From NCBI RefSeq assembly GCF_000024945.1, contig NC_013520.1, positions 1,016,501 to 1,080,500 on the forward strand: a stretch of DNA of 64,000 nt, given 5' to 3'. The notes under the pieces are model-generated. The model saw nothing but the letters and a program-made list of their open reading frames with translations. It searched no databases and was not told the origin of the DNA. Source of the DNA: Veillonella parvula DSM 2008 (GTDB lineage: Bacteria > Bacillota > Negativicutes > Veillonellales > Veillonellaceae). Both the position numbers and the translations under genes were made by a program. This document shows, piece after piece, positions 1 to 8,990 of the stretch (positions are counted from its first letter, which is position 1; the number at the start of each line of letters is the position of its first letter).

Positions 1-1647
1 TGCATTCCTTATGGTGCGGCACCTGGTACAACTATCGAAATTAAAGATTTATTTTATAATACGCCGGCTCGTCGTAAATTTTTAAAGACGGAGCGTACAG
101 AAGCCTCTAAAATTCAAGATATTGTAGGGAAATTAGCTCTAAGTAATCCACATATTTCTTTTAAGCTTATCATCGATGATCGGGTAGCTATTATTACACC
201 AGGAAATGGCGATATTAGTGATACTGTAGCTGCACTATATGGATATAAAACTAAAGATGATATTTTTACTGTTGCCTATGAAAGTGATTCTATCTATATC
301 GATGGCGTAGTGAGTAAGCCTACACTTCTTAAAAGTACAAGGATATGGCAGACCATTATCGTCAATAATCGAGTGATTTCTGATAAAACCATAATGAAGG
401 CTATCGATAATGCATACCATGCACTATTACCGAAAAATGGTCATCCTTTGGTGGTACTAAATATTACTGTGCCTGCGAGAATGGTTGATATAAACGTACA
501 CCCTCGCAAGAGTGAAGTTAAATTCTCAGATGATAAGATTATATTTAAAGCCGTATATCACGGTATCTTAAATGCTTTAAATAATCCACTCCATGAGAGA
601 TACGAACGAGAGTCATCATCTTATATGACTGGTACAGTTGATAATATATCCGATAAATATGGTAATGATATTGCTAGTAATAGTGATAGTAATATTAAGA
701 ATTTTAGTTCTAATAGTACATCCTTAGCCGGTAATACTACTTATGATTCTTATCAAACACCTACTGTTGTACACGATTCGATGCAGTCTGCTGAACATAT
801 AGCAACAGCTATAGATTATGATAAGGTTTTTGGTGGACGCCGTACAAAAGGCTATGAAGTCATGCGCGGTGAAACTTCGCAGTTTGTGGAAAACCTTAAA
901 ACTAAGGGGTATACACCACCTGCACCTAAGGCTACTTATGAACAATCCTCTTTTGTAGATGAAAGTTTTGAAGCTGTTCCTACTGCATACACTAGTTATA
1001 CTACGGAAGATGTAGAGAAGTTTAAATCCTTGTCTCATGATATTCGTAACGAAGAGGTAGAAGAGCGTACAATTCATAACTCGGGCTTTTTACCAATGGG
1101 GCAAGTTGCATCTTGTTATATATTAGCAAAAAAAGGTGATGATCTATATATCATAGACCAACATGCGGCGCATGAGCGTGTGCGTTATGATAAGTTGTGT
1201 AAGTCTTCTGAATCGATTCCTATGCAATCTATTTTGGTTCCTCAATATAATGAGGCCACAGATGATGAAATGAATTTAGTAGAGGAAGAACGAGAAATAT
1301 TACTTGATCTTGGTTTCGATGTAGAGCTGGGTGGTCCTACTAAGATAAAATTAGTAGGAGCTCCTGTAGATTTGGTAGAGTCAAAAGCTTTTGAAATTCT
1401 CCAATATGTATTCTCTTACTTACATGATCATCAACAGCCTACTAAGGCTCAATTACGACATGAAATGTTAGCCTATGCGTCTTGCAGAGGGGCAATCAAG
1501 GCAGGTCATAATTTAAATATGTATCAAATGACTACTTTAATTGAGGACTTATTTAGTACCGAAAAACCATATGTATGTCCTCATGGTCGTCCTACGATAA
1601 TCAAATTTACACCTGATGAATTAGGTAAATTATTCTTACGGTCTTAA
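1..1647 (+). CDS. mutL: DNA mismatch repair protein MutL (5' end outside window)
   Basis: Mismatch-repair ATPase and latent endonuclease that links MutS to strand removal. The reading frame is open from base 1, so the start and the GHKL ATP-binding motifs lie upstream of the window. Visible in the N-terminal domain are the NTPARRKF segment (about base 60) and NVHPRKSEVKF, which closes that domain. A low-complexity Ser/Asn-rich linker follows. The C-terminal dimerisation/endonuclease domain carries DQHAAHERVRYD, ACRGAIKAGHNL and CPHGRPT, the metal-site motifs of MutH-independent MutL proteins. The last acidic residue of DQHA-x2-E-x4-E is Asp rather than Glu. The next gene starts 2 bp after the stop codon. 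Confidence 0.96.
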   Translation, partial: CIPYGAAPGTTIEIKDLFYNTPARRKFLKTERTEASKIQDIVGKLALSNPHISFKLIIDDRVAIITPGNGDISDTVAALYGYKTKDDIFTVAYESDSIYIDGVVSKPTLLKSTRIWQTIIVNNRVISDKTIMKAIDNAYHALLPKNGHPLVVLNITVPARMVDINVHPRKSEVKFSDDKIIFKAVYHGILNALNNPLHERYERESSSYMTGTVDNISDKYGNDIASNSDSNIKNFSSNSTSLAGNTTYDSYQTPTVVHDSMQSAEHIATAIDYDKVFGGRRTKGYEVMRGETSQFVENLKTKGYTPPAPKATYEQSSFVDESFEAVPTAYTSYTTEDVEKFKSLSHDIRNEEVEERTIHNSGFLPMGQVASCYILAKKGDDLYIIDQHAAHERVRYDKLCKSSESIPMQSILVPQYNEATDDEMNLVEEEREILLDLGFDVELGGPTKIKLVGAPVDLVESKAFEILQYVFSYLHDHQQPTKAQLRHEMLAYASCRGAIKAGHNLNMYQMTTLIEDLFSTEKPYVCPHGRPTIIKFTPDELGKLFLRS

Positions 1648-1648
1648 C

Positions 1649-2461
1649 ATGAATATATTAACTACAGCCCAAAAATCTAATGAGGCCATTCAAGAGGAAG
1701 CCAAAGTGTTGGCTTCCTCTATGCATATGACTTATATAAAAAGAGGAAAATTATCTATACCAGCATTATTTGACGCACATCTATGTGATTACATTGCGGT
1801 TCTTTCTGGTAATGGCTTAACTATTCATTTTCCTGATAATCAGCAACATAGCTTTCATTTATCCATGGCTCAATTACGTATACTACGTTTGCAACGTGGA
1901 GAAGGAGATTATTTAATTAATGCTGTTCAGACAATACTATGTACTAATGAAATAACTGATAAAAAAGAATTTTCGTTTCTTGATTGTACAATTGGTCTTG
2001 GCAGTGACAGTATCGTGGTGAGCTATGCTTTTCCTCAGGCTAAAATAAAAGGCCTAGAAGGTTCTTTACCTATATGGCTTGCCACATCTTATGGTTTAGC
2101 TCATTATTCGCATAATGTGAAAAGTGTGACGGACGCATTACGTCGTATTGAGGTAAGTTATGATACCTTTGAAAATTATGTACCTAATCTACCAGATGAA
2201 AGTGTAGATATTATTTATTTTGACCCCATGTTTGAGGTCCCTGTAGAGGATAGTCCTCAATTTAAACCACTCCGTGGACATACTGTGGAAAGTCATATTG
2301 ATGATAAAATTATGGAGGAAGCTATGCGTGTTGCCTCTTATGGTGTTATCATTAAAGAACGACCATTTAGTTCTGTCTTTCAGAAATATCCACCTCATAA
2401 ATGGGTAGGAGGAAAATATAGCCGCATAGGCTATGGTGTATATATGAAGGAGTTATTGTGA
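1649..2461 (+). CDS. class I SAM-dependent methyltransferase, RsmJ-like
   Basis: Predicted AdoMet-dependent methyltransferase of 270 aa. A glycine-rich motif I (DCTIGLGSDSIV, about residues 110-121) is followed by a motif II acidic position (GLEGS) and a catalytic-type YFDPMFEVP motif, the (D/N)PPY-like motif of base methyltransferases. This arrangement resembles RsmJ, which methylates a guanine of 16S rRNA, but the exact substrate is inferred. It sits between mutL and miaA and overlaps miaA by 4 bp (ATGA-type coupling). No clear Shine-Dalgarno precedes its ATG, so it is probably translated by coupling to mutL. Confidence 0.8.
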   Translation: MNILTTAQKSNEAIQEEAKVLASSMHMTYIKRGKLSIPALFDAHLCDYIAVLSGNGLTIHFPDNQQHSFHLSMAQLRILRLQRGEGDYLINAVQTILCTNEITDKKEFSFLDCTIGLGSDSIVVSYAFPQAKIKGLEGSLPIWLATSYGLAHYSHNVKSVTDALRRIEVSYDTFENYVPNLPDESVDIIYFDPMFEVPVEDSPQFKPLRGHTVESHIDDKIMEEAMRVASYGVIIKERPFSSVFQKYPPHKWVGGKYSRIGYGVYMKELL

Positions 2462-3387
2462 ATCCCTTAATTACCATCGTTGGACCTACTGCGGTAGGCA
2501 AAACAGATCTTACCTTGGACCTAGCAGAACAGCTGCATGCTGAGGTTATTTCTGGTGATGCTTATCAGGTTTATAAACAACTTAATATTGGTACCGCTAA
2601 ACCATCGGTGGATGAACTTAATCGGGTGAAACATCATCTCATCGATATACTGGAACCAAATGATTCATATTCGGTATCTATTTTTCAAGATCAAGCTAAA
2701 GAAATAATTGCAAGATTAAAAGATAGAAATATTCTTCCTATTCTGTCTGGTGGTACAGGCCTGTATGTCCAATCATTATTGGAGAACTACAACTTTAATG
2801 ATGTTAAACCTGACGAATATTTGCGAGCAGAACTCGATGAGCTCTATAGTACAAAAGGTATTGAAGGCTTACGAAACTATGCTTTCACATTAGGTAAAGA
2901 GCATAATATAGAGATACAATATAGCGATAAACATCGTTTGTATCGAGCTATTGAGATATTGCATCATGGTGATGTAGATTCGTTGCGAAATCAGACAAAA
3001 AATGGTGTATCCTATAAAGGACCTGTTATCGGTCTCATAAGAGATCGTGATAAATTATATGAACGTATTAATTTACGCGTTGATATGATGTTTGATGCAG
3101 GTTTGATTGAAGAGGTGGAACAACTCATAAAATCTGGAGTGAATCCAGATTGCCAAGCTTTTAAAGGTATTGGCTATAAAGAGGTTGTAGACTATATAAA
3201 TGGCAATATAACATTAGATGAGTGTCGTGACTTAATTAAGAAGAATACACGTCATTTTGCTAAGCGCCAAATTACATGGTATAAACGTATGCCATATATA
3301 GAATGGATACATATTGATAGCAATACATCTAAAGATTTTATATTTAATAAAGCTATGGATTTAATCCGTAGAGAAGGAATAGCATGA
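2458..3387 (+). CDS. miaA: tRNA dimethylallyltransferase
   Basis: Transfers a dimethylallyl group to N6 of A37 in tRNAs that read codons beginning with U, the first step toward ms2i6A. The 309 aa protein has the P-loop GPTAVGKTDLTLDL at residues 7-20, then SGDAYQVYKQLNIGTAKP, the family's substrate-binding segment, and SGGTGLYVQSLL. The C-terminal part contains FKGIGYKEV and RHFAKRQITWYKR, the tRNA-binding signature. Length is normal. It uses GTG at 2458 (TTGTGAAT), overlapping the upstream methyltransferase by 4 bp and the downstream PLP enzyme by 4 bp. Two partner tRNA-modification genes, mnmA and mtaB, lie elsewhere in the window. Confidence 0.96.
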   Translation: MNPLITIVGPTAVGKTDLTLDLAEQLHAEVISGDAYQVYKQLNIGTAKPSVDELNRVKHHLIDILEPNDSYSVSIFQDQAKEIIARLKDRNILPILSGGTGLYVQSLLENYNFNDVKPDEYLRAELDELYSTKGIEGLRNYAFTLGKEHNIEIQYSDKHRLYRAIEILHHGDVDSLRNQTKNGVSYKGPVIGLIRDRDKLYERINLRVDMMFDAGLIEEVEQLIKSGVNPDCQAFKGIGYKEVVDYINGNITLDECRDLIKKNTRHFAKRQITWYKRMPYIEWIHIDSNTSKDFIFNKAMDLIRREGIA

Positions 3388-4622
3388 CATTAGAAGAAAT
3401 ACGCAGTAAAGCCCTTGAAATGGCTGAACCTGAATTCAAAAAGTTTGAACCTATTGCATTGGAAAATACAAAAAAGGTATTAGAAGCATTTAAAGAGTGC
3501 CAAGTATCTGATTATCATTTTACGGGCACAACTGGTTATGGTTATAACGATGTAGGCCGTGAGAAATTAGATGAAGTATTTGCCTATGTATTTAAAGGTG
3601 AAAAGGCTATTGTACGGCCGCACTTTGTTTCTGGTACACATGCATTAGCAACGACGTTAATTTCTTTGATGGGCAATGGTTCTAAAGGTACTGAATTTAT
3701 TTATGCTGTTGGGGCTCCTTACGATACGATGCAATCTGTTATCGGTTCATCTCGTGAAGTGCGTGGTTCTTTAGTAGAAAAAGGCTTTACCTATACTGAG
3801 GTACCATTGAAAGATAATACTTATGATGTTGAAGCTATTGCTAACGCTGTTAACGATAATACGCGGGTAGTAGTCATTCAACGGTCTCGAGGCTATAGCA
3901 CACGTGAACCATTATCTATTGCAGATATTAAGGTTATTGTAGATGCTGTAAAAGCTAAAAATTCTAAAACGATTTGTTTCGTAGATAATTGTTACGGTGA
4001 ATTTACAGAGCTGCAAGAACCATTAGAAGCTGGTGCTGACATTATGGCTGGCTCTCTCATTAAAAATGCAGGTGGCGGTTTAGCACCAACTGGTGGGTAT
4101 ATTGTTGGTAGAGAAAACCTTGTAGAGGATGCAGCATATCAATTGACAGCTCCTGGACTTGGCGATCATATGGGTTCATATGCTCCTGGTTATCGCTTGT
4201 TCTTCCAAGGTTTATTTATGGCACCTCACGTAGTATTACAAGCTCTTAAAGGTGCTGTATATACGGCTGCTGTAGGTGAGTTACTAGGCTATGATGTATT
4301 CCCTAAGGTAAATGCTGATCGCTATGATTTGATTCAAGCCATTAATCTGAAAAATGGGGAAGAAATGGAGCATTTCTGTGTAGGTATGCAAGCCTATTCT
4401 CCTGTAGATGCTCACGTACATCCTATTCCTGGGGATATGCCTGGGTACGAAGATAAAATCATCATGGCTGGTGGTACCTTTGTACAAGGTTCCTCTATTG
4501 AACTCAGTGCCGATGGTCCTGTACGTCCACCGTATACAATTTTCATGCAGGGTGGCCTAGTGTTTGAGCATTCCATGCTTGGTATTTTAGGAGCTGCTGA
4601 AGAACTATTAAAACATAGATAA
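3384..4622 (+). CDS. methionine gamma-lyase family PLP enzyme (aluminium-resistance protein family)
   Basis: Fold-type I PLP enzyme of 412 aa belonging to the family labelled methionine gamma-lyase or aluminium resistance protein (PF06838-like). Visible family features are the N-terminal TGTTGYGYNDVGREKLDEVFA, FVSGTHALATTL, the Asp of CFVDNCYGEF that contacts the pyridine nitrogen, and GSLIKNAGGGLAPTGGY with the likely PLP lysine (about residue 227). The reaction is not established from sequence. Location directly downstream of miaA is typical for this family in Firmicutes. It ends the mutL operon: a strong intrinsic terminator follows six bases after the stop codon. Confidence 0.88.
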   Translation: MTLEEIRSKALEMAEPEFKKFEPIALENTKKVLEAFKECQVSDYHFTGTTGYGYNDVGREKLDEVFAYVFKGEKAIVRPHFVSGTHALATTLISLMGNGSKGTEFIYAVGAPYDTMQSVIGSSREVRGSLVEKGFTYTEVPLKDNTYDVEAIANAVNDNTRVVVIQRSRGYSTREPLSIADIKVIVDAVKAKNSKTICFVDNCYGEFTELQEPLEAGADIMAGSLIKNAGGGLAPTGGYIVGRENLVEDAAYQLTAPGLGDHMGSYAPGYRLFFQGLFMAPHVVLQALKGAVYTAAVGELLGYDVFPKVNADRYDLIQAINLKNGEEMEHFCVGMQAYSPVDAHVHPIPGDMPGYEDKIIMAGGTFVQGSSIELSADGPVRPPYTIFMQGGLVFEHSMLGILGAAEELLKHR

Positions 4623-4627
4623 TATTT

Positions 4628-4665
4628 AGAATCTCTTTCTTTTGTGAAAGGGATTCTTTTTATTT
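4628..4665 (+). terminator. intrinsic terminator after the mutL-miaA operon
   Basis: Stem AGAATC-t-CTTTC pairs with GAAAG-g-GATTCT around a TTTTGT loop and is followed by TTTTATTT. It closes the four-gene operon before mnmA. Confidence 0.9.
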
Positions 4666-4820
4666 CAAATCTTTTCAATATACCTATTTCTAGGCTATAA
4701 TATAAGTTGCTATAATTTTATAGCAATACTACTCGGACTTTTACACCGAACTAGTGTTTTACACGTCAGGCTTTCACCCTGATTAGTTTTATGATCAAGA
4801 GATCATTAAAAGGAGAAAGT
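4666..4820 (+). promoter_or_regulatory. mnmA promoter and structured 5' leader
   Basis: A candidate promoter has -10 TATAAT at 4696-4701 with a weak TTTTCA -35 at 4672-4677. The predicted leader of about 110 nt holds three successive inverted repeats: TTGCTATAA/TTATAGCAA (4707-4726), ACAC/GTGT (4743-4757) and TCAGG/CCTGA (4766-4782). The ribosome binding site AAAGGAGAAAG follows at about 4809-4819. I do not recognise a known riboswitch class here. Confidence 0.5.
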
Positions 4821-5882
4821 ATGGAAAAAGTTATCGCTGTAGCTATGAGTGGCGGCGTAGACAGTTCTTTAACTGCTGCAATGCTATTAAAACAAGGCTA
4901 TAAAGTATTTGGTATTACCCTATGGTTATGGGTGAGTGGTACGCCCTATGATGAGGTGCCTCTTGCCGTAACTGATGCTAAGAAGATGTGTGATTTTCTT
5001 GGTATCGAGCATCATGTTATCGATGCTCGTGATGTATTCTACGAAAACGTAGTAGATTACTTTGTAAAAGAATATGCCTATGGTCGTACGCCAAATCCTT
5101 GTGTATTTTGTAACAAGAACATCAAGTTTGACTTGATGCTCAATCGTGCTCTTGAATTAGGTGCCACACATATGGTAACTGGTCATTATGCACAAGTAAA
5201 TTACAATGAAGAAACAGGTCTATATGAGTTACATAAAGGTGTTGATCCTACAAAAGACCAAAGTTATGTTATGTACAATATGAACCAACGTATTTTGAGT
5301 CATCTTATGTTCCCATTAGGTGGTCAATGTAAGACTGAAACACGTAAATTAGCTGCTGAATATGATTTGCCAGTCGCTAAAAAACCAGATAGCGTAGATA
5401 TTTGTTTCTTGCCTCATGGGAACTATCAAAAGCTTGTGGTAGAAGAAATGAAGGGTAAGCCAGAGTCTGGTAATATCGTTACCGAAGATGGTGAGGTATT
5501 AGGTAAGCACAACGGCTTATTTAATTATACGATTGGTCAACGTAAAGGCCTTGGTATTGCTTATAAACACCCTTTATATGTTATTGGATTTAATGGGGAT
5601 CGTAATGAGGTCATCGTGGGTCCTAATGAACGTCTCTTTACAAATCGTATGATTTGTAAGTTCTATAACTTCTTAGATGATACAATTCATAAGGAATTGA
5701 AGGCAGAAGGCAAAATTCGCTATGCAGCTAACCCTTCTCCTTGCACAGCACGTATTTTAGATGACGATACAATGGAGGTTATTTTTGAAGAACCACAACG
5801 GGCTATTACCCCAGGTCAGTCTGTAGCCTTTTATAATGGCACTCAATTATTGGGAGGTGCTGTTATCGATCGCGTATGTTAG
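4821..5882 (+). CDS. mnmA: tRNA-specific 2-thiouridylase MnmA
   Basis: Catalyses s2 thiolation of U34 in tRNA Lys, Glu and Gln. The 353 aa protein begins with the PP-loop AMSGGVDSSLTAAML. It has the first catalytic cysteine in TPNPCVFCNKNIKF and the second in DSVDICFLPHG, followed by the C-terminal barrel domain (FNYTIGQRKGLGI). The start at 4821 is chosen over an in-frame ATG at 4791 because AAAGGAGAAAG lies immediately before it and homologues begin right at the PP-loop. It is the first gene of a run with lepA and hemW. Confidence 0.95.
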   Translation: MEKVIAVAMSGGVDSSLTAAMLLKQGYKVFGITLWLWVSGTPYDEVPLAVTDAKKMCDFLGIEHHVIDARDVFYENVVDYFVKEYAYGRTPNPCVFCNKNIKFDLMLNRALELGATHMVTGHYAQVNYNEETGLYELHKGVDPTKDQSYVMYNMNQRILSHLMFPLGGQCKTETRKLAAEYDLPVAKKPDSVDICFLPHGNYQKLVVEEMKGKPESGNIVTEDGEVLGKHNGLFNYTIGQRKGLGIAYKHPLYVIGFNGDRNEVIVGPNERLFTNRMICKFYNFLDDTIHKELKAEGKIRYAANPSPCTARILDDDTMEVIFEEPQRAITPGQSVAFYNGTQLLGGAVIDRVC

Positions 5883-5920
5883 AAAGGAGAATGCAAGTTC
5901 TTTGAACTTGTTCACATAGT
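5883..5920 (+). promoter_or_regulatory. lepA translation-initiation region with hairpin and tetrapeptide ORF
   Basis: A strong Shine-Dalgarno AAAGGAG lies at 5883-5889, 31 nt before the lepA ATG, which is too far for direct use. Between them is a perfect 7-bp hairpin (CAAGTTC-TTT-GAACTTG, 5894-5910). An ATG at 5891 opens a mini-ORF (Met-Gln-Val-Leu-stop, 5891-5905), but only one base separates it from GGAG. Folding the hairpin would bring the SD to about 14 nt from the lepA start. Confidence 0.5.
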
Positions 5921-7720
5921 ATGTCAACGAAAAAGATTCGAAACTTCTGTATTATAGCCCATATTGACCATGGTAAATCAACCATTGCCGATAGATTAAT
6001 TGAATATACTGGCACATTACAAAAACGTGAAATGGAGGCTCAAGTTTTGGACTCCATGGACCTTGAACGTGAACGAGGCATTACTATTAAAGCACAATCT
6101 GTTCGCATTTTGTACAAAGCTCAAGACGGTGAAGAATACACTTTGAATCTCATCGATACTCCGGGCCATGTCGATTTCAGCTATGAAGTATCTCGTTCTC
6201 TTGCAGCCTGTGAAGGGGCATTACTTGTGGTCGATGCTGCTCAAGGTGTAGAAGCACAAACGTTGGCAAATGTATATCTCGCTTTAGAACATGATCTTGA
6301 AATCATTCCTGTTATTAACAAGATTGATTTGCCGTCAGCAGATCCTGATCGCGTTAAACAAGAAATTGAAGATATTATTGGTTTAGACGCATCTGATGCT
6401 GTATTATGCTCTGCCAAATCAGGTATCGGTATTCCTGATATTTTAGAAGCTATTGTAAATAAAGTTCCTGCACCACCAGATAAATCTGATGAACCAACAA
6501 GAGCCTTGATTTTTGATAGCCGTTTTGATGCGTACAAAGGTGCTATTGCCTATGTCCGTGTAAAAGAAGGGTCCATAAAAGCAAAAGATACAATTCGCAT
6601 GATGCATGACAAAAAGGACTTTGATGTTACAGAACTCGGTATTTTTACTCCAAATCTTGTACCTGTGCAAGAATTACCATGTGGCTCAGTAGGTTGTATT
6701 GCAGCTAGCATCAAAAATGTAAAAGATTGCCATGTAGGCGATACTGTAACATTAGCTAATAATCCTGCATCAGAACCATTGCCTGGTTATCGTAAGGCTG
6801 TATCTATGGTGTACTGTGGCCTTTACCCAACAGAGTCTAAAGATTATGAAAACCTTCGGGATGCATTAGAAAAGTTACAGCTTAATGATGCTGCCTTAGA
6901 ATATGAAGCAGAAACATCATTGGCATTGGGCTTTGGTTTCCGTTGTGGGTTTCTCGGTCTTTTGCATATGGATGTAATTCAAGAACGTTTAGAACGTGAA
7001 TATAACTTGACGCTTATTACGACGGCTCCATCGGTAAATTACAAAGTGTACAAAACAAATGGGGAAATGCTCGAAGTCGATAATCCAGCTAAATTACCAC
7101 CTCCAACAGAAATTGATTACATTGAAGAGCCTTATGTAAAGGCGACTACAATTGTACCTAAAGATTTTGTTGGTACTATCATGGAATTATCTCAAGATAA
7201 ACGCGGTGAATATCAATCTATGGAATATTTGGATGAAACACGCGTATCTGTCGTTTATCACTTGCCATTGAGTGAAATCATTTATGATTACTTTGATAAA
7301 TTAAAATCTGCTACAAAGGGGTATGCATCTCTTGACTACGAATTGATTGGATATAAACAATCTCCAATGGTTAAGATGGATATTCTCTTAAATGGTTATC
7401 CTGTAGATGCATTGTCCATTATTGTACACAAGGACCGTGCAGCTACACGTGGACGTGCATTAGCTGAGAAATTGAAAGAATTGATTCCTCGTCAAATGTT
7501 TGAAATTCCAATTCAAGCGGCGGTAGGTACAAAAATTGTGGCTCGTGAAACTGTAAAAGCTTGGCGTAAGGACGTTTTGGCAAAATGTTACGGTGGTGAT
7601 ATTTCTCGTAAGCGTAAATTACTTGAAAAACAAAAAGCCGGTAAGAAACGCATGAAGTCCGTCGGTTCCGTAGAGATCCCGCAAGAAGCATTCATGGCGA
7701 TTCTCAAGGTTGAGGACTAA
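5921..7720 (+). CDS. lepA: elongation factor 4 (LepA), back-translocating GTPase
   Basis: Ribosome-associated translational GTPase of 599 aa, the normal length. G1 is AHIDHGKST (about residues 13-21), G3 is DTPGHVDF and G4 is NKID. The EF-G-like domains follow, with the LepA-specific C-terminal domain ending in [26 protein letters not shown]. The start at 5921 is fixed by homology ([17 protein letters not shown] at the N-terminus), yet it has no adjacent Shine-Dalgarno; see the preceding initiation-region entry. It overlaps or abuts hemW, as in many Firmicutes. Confidence 0.97.
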   Translation: MSTKKIRNFCIIAHIDHGKSTIADRLIEYTGTLQKREMEAQVLDSMDLERERGITIKAQSVRILYKAQDGEEYTLNLIDTPGHVDFSYEVSRSLAACEGALLVVDAAQGVEAQTLANVYLALEHDLEIIPVINKIDLPSADPDRVKQEIEDIIGLDASDAVLCSAKSGIGIPDILEAIVNKVPAPPDKSDEPTRALIFDSRFDAYKGAIAYVRVKEGSIKAKDTIRMMHDKKDFDVTELGIFTPNLVPVQELPCGSVGCIAASIKNVKDCHVGDTVTLANNPASEPLPGYRKAVSMVYCGLYPTESKDYENLRDALEKLQLNDAALEYEAETSLALGFGFRCGFLGLLHMDVIQERLEREYNLTLITTAPSVNYKVYKTNGEMLEVDNPAKLPPPTEIDYIEEPYVKATTIVPKDFVGTIMELSQDKRGEYQSMEYLDETRVSVVYHLPLSEIIYDYFDKLKSATKGYASLDYELIGYKQSPMVKMDILLNGYPVDALSIIVHKDRAATRGRALAEKLKELIPRQMFEIPIQAAVGTKIVARETVKAWRKDVLAKCYGGDISRKRKLLEKQKAGKKRMKSVGSVEIPQEAFMAILKVED

Positions 7721-7724
7721 TAAA

Positions 7725-8909
7725 ATGAAAACAGATTCTGATATTCTGAATCTGTCTACACTGAGGGATATGGGGTTGTATGTCCATATCCCTTTTTGTA
7801 AACAGAAATGTATGTATTGTGATTTTCCTGCTTATCAAAATTTACAAGATTATTACGAAACCTATGTATATGCTTTAGTTCAAGAAATCGATTTATGGGT
7901 CTCTGAACATCCAGAGTCTACATCTAAAGCTATTGATACAATTTATTTTGGTGGAGGTACGCCTACAGAATTATCGATTCAACAACTACAGATGATTCTT
8001 GATAAAATTAAAAATACTTTTACAATTACTGACGATTGTCATATGACTATTGAATCGAATCCTGGGGAAGTAAATTTACATTACTTAACGAAATTAGTTA
8101 AACTTGGTTTTAATCGTATTAGCTTTGGTGTTCAAACATTTGACGATAAGTTGCTTACCATGCTTCATCGTAGTCACAACGGAGAACAGGCAAAACAAGC
8201 CGTTTATGATGCTAAAGAGGCGGGCTTTACTGATATCAATATTGATTTGATTTATGGTTTGCCACGACAAACATTAGAGGATATTCAATATAATTTAGAT
8301 ATTGTAAAAGACTTACCGATTAATCATATTTCAACGTATGGACTTCAAGTTGAGGTAGGAACGTATCTATATCATTTAGTACAAAAGAACCTTATTTCTA
8401 TTCCTAGTGAAACCATTGATGAATCCATGTATGACATGATGATGGACGGATTAAAAGCTTTAGGCTTTGAACGATATGAGATTTCAAATTTCGCCAAGAC
8501 TAATTCCTATAGCCGTCATAATTTAAAATATTGGCACTATGTAGATTATTTAGGCTTTGGTGCTGGTGCTCATTCCTTCTATGACGGAGTACGCCGTAGT
8601 AATAATCGTAATGTAATGCCCTATATACAATCCGTTGACAGATATATTATGCCTACTATTGATACGGAGACGATTACTTTAGAGCGAGCTCAAGAGGATT
8701 TTTGCTTTTTAGCTCTTCGCACTAAATGGGGCCTTGATGAGCGAAAATTTGAAGATAAATTTGGCGTATCTGTCCATAATTTATTTGGTACTACTTTAGA
8801 GGATTTAGTTAGTAAAGATCTATTAGAATATCAAAGTGGAAGTTATCATTTAACCGCTGAAGGTGCCAAGCATGGAAACTATGTATTTAGTCAATTTATT
8901 CGTGAGTAA
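7725..8909 (+). CDS. hemW: radical SAM protein HemW (HemN-like heme chaperone)
   Basis: Radical SAM protein of 394 aa. HPFC-type cluster motif PFCKQKCMYCDF (C-x3-C-x2-C) binds the 4Fe-4S cluster; GGGTPTEL and ESNPGE follow, then the HemN C-terminal domain with HNLKYW and GFGAGAHSF. HemW proteins insert heme into targets and lack the coproporphyrinogen oxidase activity of true HemN, to which this protein is often mis-assigned. The start at 7725 is preferred over TTG at 7710 because TTGAGGA at 7710-7716 is correctly spaced for it. It lies 4 bp after the lepA stop. Confidence 0.9.
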   Translation: MKTDSDILNLSTLRDMGLYVHIPFCKQKCMYCDFPAYQNLQDYYETYVYALVQEIDLWVSEHPESTSKAIDTIYFGGGTPTELSIQQLQMILDKIKNTFTITDDCHMTIESNPGEVNLHYLTKLVKLGFNRISFGVQTFDDKLLTMLHRSHNGEQAKQAVYDAKEAGFTDINIDLIYGLPRQTLEDIQYNLDIVKDLPINHISTYGLQVEVGTYLYHLVQKNLISIPSETIDESMYDMMMDGLKALGFERYEISNFAKTNSYSRHNLKYWHYVDYLGFGAGAHSFYDGVRRSNNRNVMPYIQSVDRYIMPTIDTETITLERAQEDFCFLALRTKWGLDERKFEDKFGVSVHNLFGTTLEDLVSKDLLEYQSGSYHLTAEGAKHGNYVFSQFIRE

Positions 8910-8990
8910 TTTCTCACAGTTTCTCAAAATCTAATATGTTAGTATAAATAGGATGATGATGAATAAGCATGCTAGATTTGAGGAGGAACG

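Noticed and set aside
724-1077. 117 aa minus-strand open frame inside mutL
   Set aside because: Antisense shadow of the low-complexity MutL linker with no start signals or domains.
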